64,000 nt of DNA, from NCBI RefSeq assembly GCF_040807025.1, contig NC_090944.1, forward strand, positions 115,142,238 through 115,206,237, given 5' to 3'. This document shows positions 23,201-38,200 of the stretch, in pieces (position 1 is the first letter of the stretch; every line of letters starts with the position of its first letter). The notes beneath the pieces were generated by a model, which saw only the letters and a program-made list of their open reading frames with translations, searched no databases and was not told the origin of the DNA. Both the position numbers and the translations under genes were made by a program. This DNA comes from Struthio camelus (taxonomy: Eukaryota; Chordata; Aves; Struthioniformes; Struthionidae).

Positions 23201-26200
23201 AGGCCTTTAGTTAAAAAAAAAAAAATTCAAATGGTAGGCATTTGGAAATCAAGTATAAGAATACAGTAGAACCTTCAGTGCTTGATTTTTGTTTTCATTT
23301 AAAAAAGGTTTGATAGTAAAAAAAAGTACTTAGTGTTTTGGCTCTCTAATTTTTCTCTAGGAAGAGGTTGCAAACTGATACCTGGCATATTTTGTTGTTG
23401 GAATTTTTAGGTACTATGTATGTGGAAATTTAAATAAATAGATCTGTTCTCTCAACTTACCTGTACTTGTCCAAAACAAATGGACCAGATACCAGATACA
23501 TTAGTCTAGAACTCTGCATCTCCTGCAGTTTGCTTGAGTCAGAAATTTTACCTAAAATAAAAACTTAGGCTTTGATTTTAAAACTATAGGAGTAGGATAG
23601 CAGGAGTAAATGATGGCAGAACTTTCAAAGTAGACAAAAATCTGGTTGTGCTAAGTATAAAGAAACAGGTAAAGCCTCTTGTCTTTGAGATTCTGACCAC
23701 TGTGGATAAATTTAGCTGCACCAGTTGTTCTTGGATGCCTAGGTTTAAATTAAAGTTAGTTAATTCTTGATGTATAAAAAGCAGTGGTATAAATAGGTAA
23801 ACTGCACTGATGGATGACACATGTTGTCATAAAAATGTGAATTGACCATTTTCAACTTTTTAATAAATGAATTATTTTGTTATTTGTCAGACATGGAGCT
23901 ATGTAAAGGTTGATACTTTTTTTTCTTGGTCACAGAAAATTATTCAGCCTCATTCCCAAAGCAACTTGAATCACAGGGAGATTGCTCGGCATCAGGCTTC
24001 CTCGTCTGTGTTTTCATGGCAACAAGAAAAGACACCGTGTAGAAATCAAGAAACCCCTGCAAGGAGAAGTTCTGCAACATCCTGTTTTCCGTGGGAAAAA
24101 GAAGCAAACTCTAATGTAGTATCAGAGAGGAAAGAGTTCAATAACAGTTTTGCTGAGAATTGTAATTGTTCTTCAGTCATCAGCCAGCTAAGAGCACAGA
24201 ACCAAGGTATCTTACATACTTCTTTAAAGGCAATCTCATATATAGTTCCATGAAAACTGGTGCCTGAACAGAAAAGAGGTATCAAAGTTAGTGCTTTAGC
24301 GAGGAAATGAGAAAGACGTCTCTTAGTTTCCTTTGTCAACTAGCCTAGTTGACTGCTAGTGTGTGTATTCTCAGTGACCAGCCAATAGATGGAGACTGTA
24401 CGCTATCATTTGCATAAGGGGGATGAGAGATGGAGCAGAGGGAGTTTATATTTTTTGGATGGGATAATTGGTTGTCATATAAGAAAATTATAGGGAAATA
24501 AGCTTCATTAATTCCATTGCTCATGGAACAATTCCCTTCAAAATGTGGTAAAAACCATTAGGATTTCATTACATCTCGCTGTTAAATTATGCTATATTAC
24601 TTCCTTAATTTTGTATGACTTTTGAGATTTAGGGCTGAGCAATATATGTGTTAAATAACACTGGACTGAAACTCGCCTAATGCATAACTGAGTTTGTCCA
24701 TAAAGGATTACAGGTTACAGGAAGGCCCAGGATGAAGTATTATATTAAAAATACAATGATAAAGCAAAATACCTTCTTATTTCATGCATATTGACGTGCA
24801 GAAATATTTTTACCTGAAATTTGATAGTCAAAGGAGAAAAAATAGTTAATCTGTTATGGATTTGGTGCACATTTAATTAAACCTAGCATTTGGATGAGCT
24901 TTTCCTCTGTTTCTTGTAGGATTGTTTTTACCAGTTCCTGTACTCTCCAAACTGTTTATTCAAGCGCCATGTAAAATGTCAACCTAAGCTGAGTTTTCAA
25001 TTTGGAAGACTGATTTATCTTTGTATAGCCATATAAATTCAGCACAAATGGAATAGATTTTTACAAAAAGTTACCAGATAATAGTAATTATTGATAAGAT
25101 TCCTATAAATGACTACTGTTTTCTACTGTAACATTATTTGTGATTTCGGAAAGTAAACTGTTACCGATGTGTATCATGACAACGTCACTTGTTTTTGCTT
25201 TGTGTGTATGTTACTTTAGGGACAGGGAAAAGATTAAAATACTGTATTTACAGCTACCCAATAGTTGAAAAGCCTCTTCCATGCAGAGGCTCACTTTTGC
25301 CCCAAATATATGTCTGTAGTCGGGTTCTTTACTTTAAAAATTTTATATATTGAGTGACTTATGTTGCCTCATATTTTTTTAAAAACTCAGTTTTTCTTAA
25401 ACCCCCAGGAACAAATTGTTTTCCCCTTTGCAGCATTTGTGTTTACATTCCTTTTTTGGCTGTGTTCTCATATACATTACAAAGTGAACCTGATTGAAAG
25501 ATAGTTGAGTGTAAATTAGTCTTGATGACTTTGGTCATGAAGATAATAGTAGTGGAAGAGAAAGTTAAAAATTTTGGTTTTATCTTGCTGAACAATTTAC
25601 AATGTATCTGCCTTTGTCAGAGGCTTATGTTCTTATCAGACATACTAAATATATTAGAATGTATAGACCACTTGAAATTTCAGCATCTGGAAGAAATACC
25701 TGTCAAAGCAGAAAGTATCATTCATCTTAACTATTTTTTAAAATTCAGAGCTAAATTCCAAAATTAAAGACCTAGAGCAACACCTGCAAGTTCTAGAAAA
25801 AGAGAGGAAAACCCAAATGAATAAACATCAAGAGATTCAACTCCAGCTGGACAGAATGAAGTTGGAATTAATAGAGAAGGATAACATTCTGAACAAAACC
25901 AAAGATGAATTGACTAGAATGAGAACACAACTTGACCAAGCTGCTGCACAGGTAAAATGTTGCATCACACATCTTCTGGCTGTTGTTAAAATTCATTCCC
26001 AATACTAATGTGAGTCATTTTCAGCTATTTTAATAGGAACTAAGGTACTCGGATAAGTTTTTTGAGCATTTGCTGAGGATTGAGTTTTGATAAGCATATG
26101 TTAGTTTGATATATATTACTTGCACAAGCGTAGATATTCCTAAGCAGTTGCCCATTTTCTGGAAGGTTCTTACTACCTCTGAGGAAGTATTTTTCATCCT

Positions 26201-29200
26201 CCAAGTCTAGCAAAATTTACCGGAATTCTGAAAAATATTTTCTTATAAAATTGCATAGGGCAACAATGACATCTGGTGGCAAGTTCTGACCTTAAATAGA
26301 TTCTGCCATGTAACCTGGGCTGAAAATCCGTATCTGTTTCTTAACCTGCATTATTTCATGGAGATAGCCTTTGAATTTTAAATTACTTCTGTAAAATAAT
26401 ATCTAAGTTAAAATGCCATTAAAAATGGGGAATTTATGTAGTTTTAATGAGATTTCATGACCTAATCCTAAGCAGTTTGAGTACGTAGACAGTATACTAA
26501 TTGATAAAGAACAAAAGGGTAGTACAACTTGCTTAGCCAAGAATTTTAAGTGTGTTATATGTGTGTGTGTGTGTGTATGTACAGATATGTGAAACGGTTC
26601 TGATTTTTGCTGGTAACTATGCAATGAAAAAGAGAGTGCCAGTGTTCATAATCACTGAATTCAAACTATGCGACAACCATTAAGAATAATTTTCTTTTTC
26701 CTGGTTAGTCCAGTTGCAATTCCTTTCTAGAGTATTTTTTTCACAGCATTTCACAAATTTGAAAATAGTGCACAGAAGTCATAATTCCTTCATTCTTCAT
26801 GTTTCCATGTTGCTCTTTGTTTTCTTTCTACTACTTTTCAGTCGCCTACAAGAAAGAAAAAAACATGCTTCTGTGTGTATCTTCTCAAAGTGTAATAATT
26901 GCTGTCTGTCTTTGTCAGCAAGTTTCTACCTGCTACCTACGTATATTGGAAAATTGTACTGTTTCCTACAAGTTCGGTACTGATCATTAAAAATACCCTT
27001 TTGCATGTTGAGGGTTAATCGGTGTGCCTTTTGAGAGAGACAATAACATTCTCTCTTTGCTGTCTCTGTGAGGAGGTGGTTTAGGGAGGTTGTGGCTGGG
27101 AGTATGGTTAATCAGGTTACTGACATAATCCATTGAATATATAAAGGCACTTTTCTCACGATGCGTTTGTGGGAAGACAGCTGACCCAAGTTTTGCTGTG
27201 AAAATGTCTGTTTCCTTTCTTTCGTTTGATCCCCTGCCCTGATTTAACTTCCTAAATCCATTAAATATTTTTTGCTTAACTTTGGTTAATTTTCTACCAG
27301 TTTGAGAGCTGTATTGTCTTGCTGGGGAATCAAATAAGCATTAAATCCAGCACAAGGGAAGGGGCAAGATTGTATAGCTAGCAATGTAAACAGGGAAAGA
27401 TAAGGATGAGTAGGATTGACTGGGTCCATTTTAATAAAGATGCAGTCCATCCTTAAGGTACAGTGCAGCGTTGTCTTGTCCCAGAAGCTTCCTTTGCACC
27501 TAACATCTAAAACATGCTCCTTTCTATTTCATTTTTTTGTTCTTGCACTGAAACTGGATCCTCTGCCTGCCCCGCATTTTTTGTATATAGAACTGCTTTG
27601 AGGTTCTGGACTTTATTTTCCTACCTAGCAGCCTAACTTTAAACTTAATTAATGCCTCCCTTTTTCACTTCTCACTGTGTCAGTGGCAAGATCTTGAACC
27701 CATGACTGCAGCATTTCCTCTGCGTTATTAAGTATCCTATCCGAACATAATACCAGATTCACTGCCTTTCTGAAGTAAGTTTCCATGTGGCCTTGGAGGA
27801 CCTCACAAACTCTGCTATCTACTATATACCCATTATTACTACCTGCTTTTTATATTCTTATTACATAGATGAGTTATTGTTTCGTTACGTTCTCAAGCTG
27901 CCTTTGCCACCAGGAAAAAGAACAGTTCTGCTCACCCTCGGCCAGTTTTTCTCACCCTCTGGAAAAAATTATTTTAAATGTTTTTGTGCAACTTTATTCC
28001 AAAAACAATCTATGAATGCAAAGTATTCTCTATACAATTACATTTTTATCTTCATGGAATTAATTGGACTTTGCTTCACTCTCTTAGTTAACCTAATAGT
28101 AATTTAATAAAATTAATTAGATAACAAGCTGACATGCTTTTAACATAGAAGTTAAATCAGTAGCCTGTGTTCTGTTTTTTTAATTAAAGTTTAAATTGTG
28201 AAAAATGCTCCCCCATTGTTCTTCCACTAAGATAGCTGCAAATTTTTTTCCTATCCGAATCAATGTGCTGACTCAATCTGAAATTCCATGTAATATGCAG
28301 TTATATTCCAGGTCTAAATAATTAGTTGTTTAGCAGTTTGGGGACATTCTTAGTTCTCAGCAACCTGAGGTACTAAATGTAATTTAGTAAACTATAGATA
28401 CTAAATATAATTTAGTTTTAGTGTCAGATAACAGCACATTTCTGTACAGTCTCAAGCAGATCGAGTAATTCTGGAGCAAATAAGTTATATATAGTATGAT
28501 CTTTAGAAAACTACTGTCTTTGTCCCCATACTGCTGTTATCAAAGACACCGATTTTATGAAGAAGATTTTAATATATTATTTTTATGTATGTGTATATAT
28601 AAATAATTTGTATCACTAAAATGATAAGCAGTATGTATTTATTACCTCGCATTGCTAAGAATTTATATGGTGACAGGCAAAGTTATAGTGTAATTTATTT
28701 GAGTGCCAAAGCAATTGTAATAAGTAAAATCAGTGCTTTTTATATGAATGCATATAAATATAAATAAAAAGGCTTTGCATTTTTAACACTTGTGGTTAAT
28801 AACTAAATTATTATAGGTCAGAATGATGGAGCAAAAGATGAAAAAATTGTCAGAAGAACTGAATTGTCAAAGACAAAATGCTGAAAGTACTCGTTGCTCT
28901 TTAGAACAGAAAATAAAAGCAAAGGAAAAGGAATACCAAGAGGTAAGGCAAGAACAACACTTTTTATTTTGATTTCCTGAGGAGGTAAGATTGCATGGCT
29001 TGTTTTGTTTTGCTGCTTTTCAGTTAGTTGCAACCAAGTTGGACAGAGCAGTTAAGATCTCAAAGGTAATTGAAAAACTGAAAACAAGCATCCCAATAGA
29101 GGATGTTATCTTAGTACTTGTTAGACATCTCAGAATCCACGTGGGAGAGCAGCTGAGATACAAATCCGTAGGAAACCAGATTTCATTAGCTTTGTTGTTC

Positions 29201-32200
29201 ACAGAATTATGTATACATGGTTTTAAAATTCATGACTCGACTCAGTTATTTGTTCTTGTGGAGTCTGATTTAAACCTGCATGTATCTATCACATAAAAAA
29301 CTAGTTTCTTCTGGATTATGTCTCTTTTCTTCTCATTCTGGATCATGCAAAGAAGATCACAAAGTTTAGGAATAGCGTATGTGTACTTTTGTTCCTTCTT
29401 GCCAACTAGAGCAGGGACAAAGTAGCATCCCAGGTACTTTTCTCTAGTGGAGTTAGGTTTAGCATTCACACTAAACAAAGTTAAATCTAAACACTTCATA
29501 TTTTTTTTCTTAAGCTATGTAAAATGTCAGTGTTTAGGAAATATGAGACATTGCTCAGATTTGGAAGTGATAATGCCATTTCAGAGGAGTATTTTAAGTA
29601 CTTTATTTTGGGGGTTGGGCAGCAGATTACCCTGTTGTTGTATCAAATGTTTGTTTAAATTTCTCCAAGCAATCTTCAAATCCAGAAGGGGGGATTCATC
29701 TTACCTTACTTCAGATGTTTGAATTGTAGGTGTCAGCCAAAGCTAGTTACTTAGAACTCTACTTTAGCTTAGTGGAGACGGATGGGAACCTTGGAAGGGC
29801 AGGTTATTCTAGACATCTTAGATATTGGTCTTTACTCTGGAGCTGTGTGTGTCTGTGTGCTAGGAGTGGAAAGAGCCTCCGCTGTGAGCGTAGATGTGAA
29901 TAGCTATTTTTTAAACGTATGAAATTAGATGAAACACTTTTTTTTGTCCTGAGGACTCATCTAAAGAAAAAAGATTCTCTGCAGTTTATATCTTATGTAG
30001 CACTTAAGACTTAGAAGGCAGGATCAGTCCCTAAACTTTAGAAATAAAGGCATTGGAATGCTTTGGAACATAAAGGCATTGAATTCATCATTTCATTAAT
30101 AAGCAGTGTATGAGGCTCCAAAGGGCTTCCTTGCATGCACTCGGGTCAAGTTCCTGACTAGAGATTTGCAGAAGAGCCCTATGGAGCTAATATGTACTTT
30201 ACTCAGCATTAGTTACTAGTTTCAGCTACGCCCAGTTGGTGTCACATCTTTCCTTTTTAAAGTATTAACTGTAGTCTTTCAGGGTATTCTGTTTGTATGG
30301 GTTCCACTTATCCCTTCTTTCCTTGATACATAGGATCTGTTTGTTTGCAGAGTGTCTTACTAGTGTAGGAAACAGGAAATGCTCAGGTCTCTTCTGTTGT
30401 TTTTGCTCTTGAGCAGAACAGAGTAGAATGTAAGTTGTGCTGGCATCTTTTCACAAATATGACTGGAATACACTGGACTTAGGTGCAGAGGGTATGTGCA
30501 CCTGGGAGCCAGATCCACATTGCAAAAAATAGCAGCTCTATTTCCTTTCACTCTGAACCTTTTCTTCCTTTTGTATTTTTTCTCTCTTCTTTTTTAAATT
30601 TGACTGGTAGCAGTATGGCACTATTTTTTAAGTGAAGCAATTTGTCTGTATTCCATAAGTTGAAGTGACTATGGCTGTAGTTTATATTCTTTAACTGCTG
30701 TAATGTTGTGGCAGTCAGCAGCTGAAAAAAAGGTTGATGTGTTAAATGCATCACAACAGAGGACAGGTTGCTAGCTTGTTCGCTAGAAATTTATCAAGTG
30801 AGATTAGGAAGGCCGGGGTATAGAAATTGATGCTGACTGTTTCAGCTCCTTCTGAGAGCTTTTATTCCTACCCAGTTTTCCTCTTTTCTGGTAGACCAGC
30901 TAGATCTGTAGAAAGAGATAACAAACGTGGTTGTATAAGAGAGGATACTAATATTCATACAAATGGATCTCTTGGTGCTTCTTACAACCTCTCACTGAGG
31001 AAATGGTGGGGGCAGGAGTGAGTGCATGCCCTGAAGAATGTGCCCTTCCAGTTACCAAAGAGAAGCACTAGCACTTTATGGCCTTTCCTCCTTCACAAAC
31101 GTCATAGAATTTGTTAGTATTGCATCCTGCAGCTTTGAAAATGAATTATTGCTGATAGGTATCCTTTTTTTTGTTTATTACTCTTAAGTATCCTCATGGC
31201 TCTTATTGTTCTACATCCTATCATAAACCTCTTCTCCAGTCCCTGCAGAATCAGAACTGTAAGATCCAAAGGCATAGGAACAAGCCTCATGAGAAATGCC
31301 AAGTACAGCTGTTTATGCTTATATAGCGTGTCATTAATATCCACATCCTTCTACAGATTTCAAGCGTGCTTTGGGGATGCTTTTTTTTGGTGCAGATTTC
31401 ATGAACGCCATTGTGAGATTCTCTTGTTGCTCAGTCTAACGCACTAGTGCTGTGTATTAGTTTCAGATTTTTTTTTGTTTTTTCTTGAAAAAAATCAACC
31501 CTAAAATATAGTAAGGAACAGCAAAGAGGAGATGAATTTGTCATTTTTTTAATGTGATTCTTCTATGAAAGCTTATCTTTGAGCCGAAAAATGTTAATTC
31601 TATTACTTACTAGCCTTAGATTTTTTTCCCCTTCTGTGATAGGAATGTTGCTGTAATGGAGTTTTTAAGCAGATGACTTACATTGGGTTGGGACCGTTCT
31701 TGCCCACATCGAATTTGCACTGTGCGTCAATATTATTTTAAACTTAATTGTATAAGACAGGTTTCTCTGGGCAGTCAGTATCAGCTAATTAATATCATTT
31801 ATTATAGCTACAGTAACCAAAATAGAGACTTGTTGCAGTGACGTGTTTATTGCCCTTCTAACATACTACCATTTTCTAGGAACTGTATTGTCAGCAACGT
31901 TCCTTACAAACACTGGATCAGCAGTGCAATCAGATGAAGAACAGACTGAATCAGGAGCTACAGCAAGCCAAAAATGACTTCAGCACTCTGCAGGCAGAAT
32001 TTGACAAAGTGGGCTTTTTGTATTAAAATCCATTCTAGGTTTGGGGTTTAGTGGTCTGATCAGTATTGCCGTAATTTAATTGTTATCTACTTTATGTAAA
32101 ATGAATGTGGGGAACTTACATTAATGTTTTGTACAGTCTGTATTAGCTGTTCTGTTTTTATCATTTCTCACTGAATTACTATGTATTTAAATGTGAATTA

Positions 32201-35200
32201 CAGGGTGTAAAAGTGTTGGGACTAGGCTACTTCCCACAGGGAAGGAAATGTAAATGCAGAATAGTGTAACTAAAATCTGTTGGAAGAGTGAGGAGTAGCT
32301 ATGGTTGATCACAGGAGATACCTTATACAGAAAGCCTTGAGAGTCTGGGAGCCAGGGGTGGAAAGAGAGCTAGGAAGTAACAGGCTATAATTTGAGCCAG
32401 GTAATTGCTGGGAAGGTAGAAAGTGTCTACAGACAGCTCTGGAAAATTGTACTTTTAAAGAAGTAAAGAAGGCTGATGAAAAAACTCTATCTGAGAGCTC
32501 TACAGTAGGGCTGACTCTGCTAGCAGAGGTGCAGTTTAATTGTAAGAGCTAACCCGATCCAACAAATAGCTGCCTGTGGGAATGGCAGCCCCACTCCGTA
32601 GCCCATGGCTATGTACTGCTGTTGCTTCCTTTGTAGAAACACTGCCACTCATATGACCCTGCAGAGAGCTGGTAAAGGAGGTAAAATAGGGGAAAAAAAA
32701 AAGTATTATTTATATACATATATGCACACACACACATATAAATATATATATATAAAATATTATATGCACAGGCACAAGAGTTTTCCATCAGTCTAACTGT
32801 CTGAACTGGCTCTCCACAAAAGTGAAGAGCATCAGGGATTGTGTAATGGGGGACGTGTATGAGGGAGGTCTTCCCCTGTTTTGGCAGCAGCTAGCCATTA
32901 AATCAGGTAAGTTGTATCAACCATGTTTTGGGGAAAGTTGCAAAGCAGTAGAAGCCTTAAGAGTAGATTAAGAACTAGAAAAGAGAAATGTGAAAAAGCC
33001 TCAAAAAAATCTGAGAGCTATTATAAAGCAGCAAAGCTAATTGAATTTATAAACAGGGCCACAAGGTTTTGAACACTGTGTTAAGAAATCCTATTAGCAA
33101 AGGAGCATTAGTATGAGAATACCCTAGTTTTGTATAGTTTGATGAAAGAAGAAAAGTAAACAGGTGGAGGAAGAACCTAAAACAGGCTGGATAATTAGCC
33201 TGATCAGAGTGCTCTTTAACCATTGTTCCAATTAAAGCATTGTGTCTCTACACAGCATGTTTTTTGAGAAATTGTTTTTTATTCTAATAATTAGGAATAC
33301 TGAGTCTATGCTGAAATAAAACAATTTCTAAAACTGACAACAGCTTTCTTGCAGGCTTGTTTTATTTTAATAGTTTGGCTGTGTGAATATATTCAAATGT
33401 TTTCAGTGAATGTTTCTTTATACACACAGTCTTTTGTATATGCTAACTTGAAGAAATTGATTTTATATAGAAAACAGATGTCTTCTAGTTTTCTCTACAA
33501 GAAAGCTAATCTATTGCCTAATGACATCAGACTAGATTTTTTTTCTCTCTCTTGGGTTGATAATGGAATTTCCTTCATTTTTACTCTGGAGCATTATAGG
33601 ACTAGTTGGACAGAACTAAAAGACTATGTCAAGTTATAATCTTTACTTTTGAATTCACATATCTTAACAAAAAGGATATTATACTGCAACTCTCACTTAT
33701 AACCTACAGATATCACGATGGTGATGTACCTAAAAGTTGGATGAGAATTTCAGACCGTTAGTATAGAAATGTTTGTATTGTTAGAGATACTGCTTTTCTG
33801 TTCAGAGGTAGAAGAGAGGATAGGCAATAATAAGCTGTTTTCTAAAAGACAGTAAAGCAGTTTTAGGTTCCTAACAGGATAAAATAGGTTTTTTAATATA
33901 TATTTTGTAATAGCATTTTGGAGTTCATGCACAGAATTTTAAAAACCAAAAAGAGTTTTATTATGTGACTATGAATAAAATGTGAATTTTCAATATTCTT
34001 ACAGGTAATGGCAGTGAAACAACGCTTGGAACATGATACCAGTGATCTCACCCAGAAGCTGTGCAGAGCAGAGCAGGCTTTATTAGCAGCCCAGGCTAAG
34101 GATACTGATTTGACAAGAAGCTTCAAGGTAAACAATTTAGAGGCCTAACCGATATAATTAATAACCTGTATTGGCAATCTGTAAACACTTGTGCCATCCA
34201 ATATTTACTCAAATAATGTATTTCCCCCACAAGCTATCTTTAAGCAGTTTTGGGGACTATCTTAATAATATATCTTAGTTGTCACATGAAATAATGTTTT
34301 CACTGACTTCATGTAGGCTAACAGAATTTACAGAATTGGATACAGGATTAGGTTTCATTGCTGTAATGATACTGATACAGTTCTAGTTTATGTTGGACTT
34401 ACCTGTATCAAATTTAGTTTTTTGTTTCAAGAGATTCTTGCTTTTAGTCATAAAATAAGAATGCATAAATGCTTGTCTTTTTTAAAAAGAAAATTCTAGA
34501 ACCATTGGCTGCTTCTTCAGTGCACACTGCCAACTCAAAGATTTTACTCAGAGACTTACCATATCCTGGTTTTGAAAATTTTGCATTTTTCTCAGAAGAA
34601 ATACAGTCCAATAAATATACACCACTATAAAAGCTTCCGGCAAAATGAAGAAAAAATCAGAGATGTCTTTGGATATTGATATACTACCTCATATTCACTC
34701 ATGGATAAATCTTTTCCACTTTAATGTCTCCTTTATCTTCTCAGTTATGTTTGATTTGCTTTGGTAGCAATCAAATCAGCCACACTTGAAACCATTACAG
34801 TTATGTTAAAAGAAAACCTCTCTCAATGAAAGTTTTTTGCTTTATTTAGAAGCAGAGGTAGAAAAGAAAGAGGACTCTGTAGTTATGGAAGCCATGTCAC
34901 AGATTTTTTTTGTACTTAAAAGTGCTCTTACTTTACTTTTTGCCTGTTGTCATGGACAGATATAAAATAATCTGGTATAATTTCTGCTGATAAAAAGTTT
35001 ACCTGTCAAAATTCTATGAACAAATTTAAACCAACACAGTAGAGATCAGCACGTGTATTATCTGGCTACAACAATTTTGATTCAGAGCTAGAAGCCCTTG
35101 ATACAACTTTCATATACTTTAGCGTATGAAACATTACTCTCAGCAGCTACATTTATGCTGGTAAATTGCTGTGTCAGGGGACATTCCCAGGTATTTTAAT

Positions 35201-38200
35201 GTGGCAATTTATCCTGTAAAATTGTTAGAATAGTACTTCAAATGGCTGTGACCCAGCTGACTAGCACTCTTTCAAACAATTCCCAGGCACAGTTTGGGAG
35301 TTAGTCTGAGTCTGGGACCATTCCCAGCAAGCAGTTTGGTTACAGCCACCTGTTTTGGAAGGTGGAAGATTTGAGTGGTACAGATTTGGACCTGTTCCAT
35401 GCCACATGGCCTCAGTGCCAGATAATGGTCCCTGGCACATTTAATTTACTAAATAAATGTAAACAATGCCTTCCAGCAGTAAAGCTAATCCAGGTAATTT
35501 TTGCTTTTCTAATGTATCCCAAAGGAGGAAAGCCATATTTTTAACAATTTATATGTAATATAAAGAAAGTTTTAGCTAATAAATTCTACATTTTCTTATA
35601 TGTGACTTGCCAGGTGTAATCTATCCAGCTGCTGCACATTGTCAATGTAATCTTTCATGTTTCTAGGCAAAAAGAGTAAGATAGTATTAATCAAATACTA
35701 TGGGCTCATGCCTTTCTGGCTGTGAAATGACAAAATTGAGATTTGATTTGATACAGTTTTGTGAGATCAGAGATACCTTTGTTACTGTAAATAGTTGGAA
35801 GTGCTTTATTTTCTTTATTTTGTCTATCAAATTGTTGCCGTCTTCCTAAACTGTATTTATAGCCAATTTTTTTCTTCGTATTTGTTTGTCTTGGCCAGGG
35901 AGTTGGACAGCTGGTGGCAGTGATGTTGTGTTGTAACATGAGCAATAAATTTATAAAGAAGATAAATCTGGAGGAAATTGTAATATTTGAAGAGATTGGT
36001 CTCATTACAGTTTCCTCTATATATTATGACTCACACATGATAAAATGTAGTATATATTAGCAGAGCTTAGACCCTGGCTTGCCTTCCCTGCTCTCATAAA
36101 CGTATACCTTGCAAAAAACTGCATCTGTTGCTTAGAAGTCTCGCAGATTTTCATCACAGTAGGTTTTGTTTATAGTGAAAGAAAAGGATAGTGACATTGG
36201 GCTTTTCCTTTACTAAAGGAAAATTGTTGTAGTCTTATAACAATCATCTAACTACCCAGTGGAGAATAAAGTGGCTTTGCAGTGGTTAATCCACTATTGC
36301 CTTCAGTATAATAAGGTTAGTGTCCCAAAAAAGTCAGAAAACCATTACACTTATGAAACATACCGGATATGTTTAGTCCAAGGACTTCTAAGATTTTTAA
36401 TGGTGACATCTCAGTAGTTTAGCAATTCTGGCATCTTAGTAGGTGGTGATTCATTTTGATGGTGCAAGTAAGTCCATTTATGCTCCTGGAAAAGTGGTCA
36501 TTCTGGCCTCAGAATGCTCATAAACATATGGCTCATAAGTCTGCTTCCTGAAGACTTTCTCCTGGATAATAGTATTAACTGTGTGCATAGGTTCTGGTGC
36601 TTGCTTTGGTTTGATTTTTGCTTTTTTAAGGGACAATTTTAGAATGCCTAAATTAAGTAAAACTATATACCAAGAAGAATCTATAAGTGGATTTAAACCA
36701 CAAACGGATTCTATTCATGCTTTGGAAATGTGCAGATAGGTAGTTGTTATCAAATACTTAGTTTATTAAATTATGGGTTCATTTTTGCTGAATGCTGCTT
36801 GTCTGGAATCTTTGAATCTTTGTACCTTTCAGCTATTTAATTCCTTAAATGTGATTGTTTTTCTGTCCATAGATCATCATAGATTTTCTGATGAAGAGAC
36901 CTATTTAGTTCATGTACTTGTAGTGCACCTGCATATGATGCTTTAAACGCAGGAGGTTCCGCCACTTGTACTACTTTGAAAAATTATTGTATGTCAAGAT
37001 TACTAGAAAACTTTGTTCCTTGAAACTTACACGTTATGGAGTGAATGGATTTTTGAAACTGTGTGTAGGAGAGGCTATGAGTAGAAGGAAAGGTAACTGT
37101 TAGTGACAGTGACAATTTTAATCATGTTCTCAGGGTGATTTATTCATGTTGCTGGAAAAACAAGCCTGCCCTGCCAGCAAGCTTTTAATTTTTTTTTGTC
37201 CAGACCTTTCGTTTTCTTGAACTTGGCTTCTGTGAACTGCTGCCCATCTGCTAGTAGTAAACGGATGAATAATTGACAGCCTGTTTCCAATTGGGCCATG
37301 CCAGTGCCATGCCATCTGTTGTCCAGCACAGGAGTTTGGAGAAAAAGAATTAGTTTCCTTAAAAGAACTTTTATTTAACTTCCTAGATGCAATGTAGTTG
37401 CATTGTTTTTTTTTTTTAACCCTCAATTTATTTGGAAAAAATACTCTTAATGGTGGAATAACCCTCTGAAATAGTAAGCGTTTCTGAATAAAATTTGACA
37501 ATTATTGCCCCAAATATGTTTTTCTGTGGAAAGAAAAGTTCTCTCTACACCAGGAGATAGGCAAAACTTGATCTATGTTTCTTTGAATTTTGATGCCATT
37601 TCAGAGATTCTTTTCCTTTGTGGCTTTGAGAAGGTAGCATAACTTTGTCAACTCAGACTTAGTAGATTACGTTCTGTCCTGTCTTGACTTGTTTGGGACA
37701 GGTCATGCGGAGCTGTTTTCCCTGGGGCACCCAAGGAACATCCTAACTATGTCAAATGGCAGTATCTCACAGACATTGACAGCTAGTTAAGAATAGTTCA
37801 GCTTGTGTTCCCAAGCAGTGTTTAGGAATCAAGCCCAGTTTCCCAGAGACTTAGTGAGACCTAGTGGAATATCTCTGTTTTGATTAAATGAACAGAATTC
37901 TCTGATGTCCTTGGAAATTCATTTGAAATATGGTAGTCTTTGGCCTTTTTTAGGAATTGAAAAAGGAGAAAAACCTTCTTGACTGTCAATTTGAAAAAAA
38001 ATTGCAAGAGATCCACCAACTGGAAGAGGAGCTAAAAACCATCAAGCAGTCTCTAAAGCAGAGCCAGAACTTTGCCGAAGAGATGAAAAGTGAGTTGCAT
38101 ATTTGAATTTACAGAAAGAACTCTTGTTAGATGGACTGGCTTGAAGTGCAGGCTCGTATGGGACTGCAGAACTGAAAGTTAGCAATGTCTATGAGTACAG

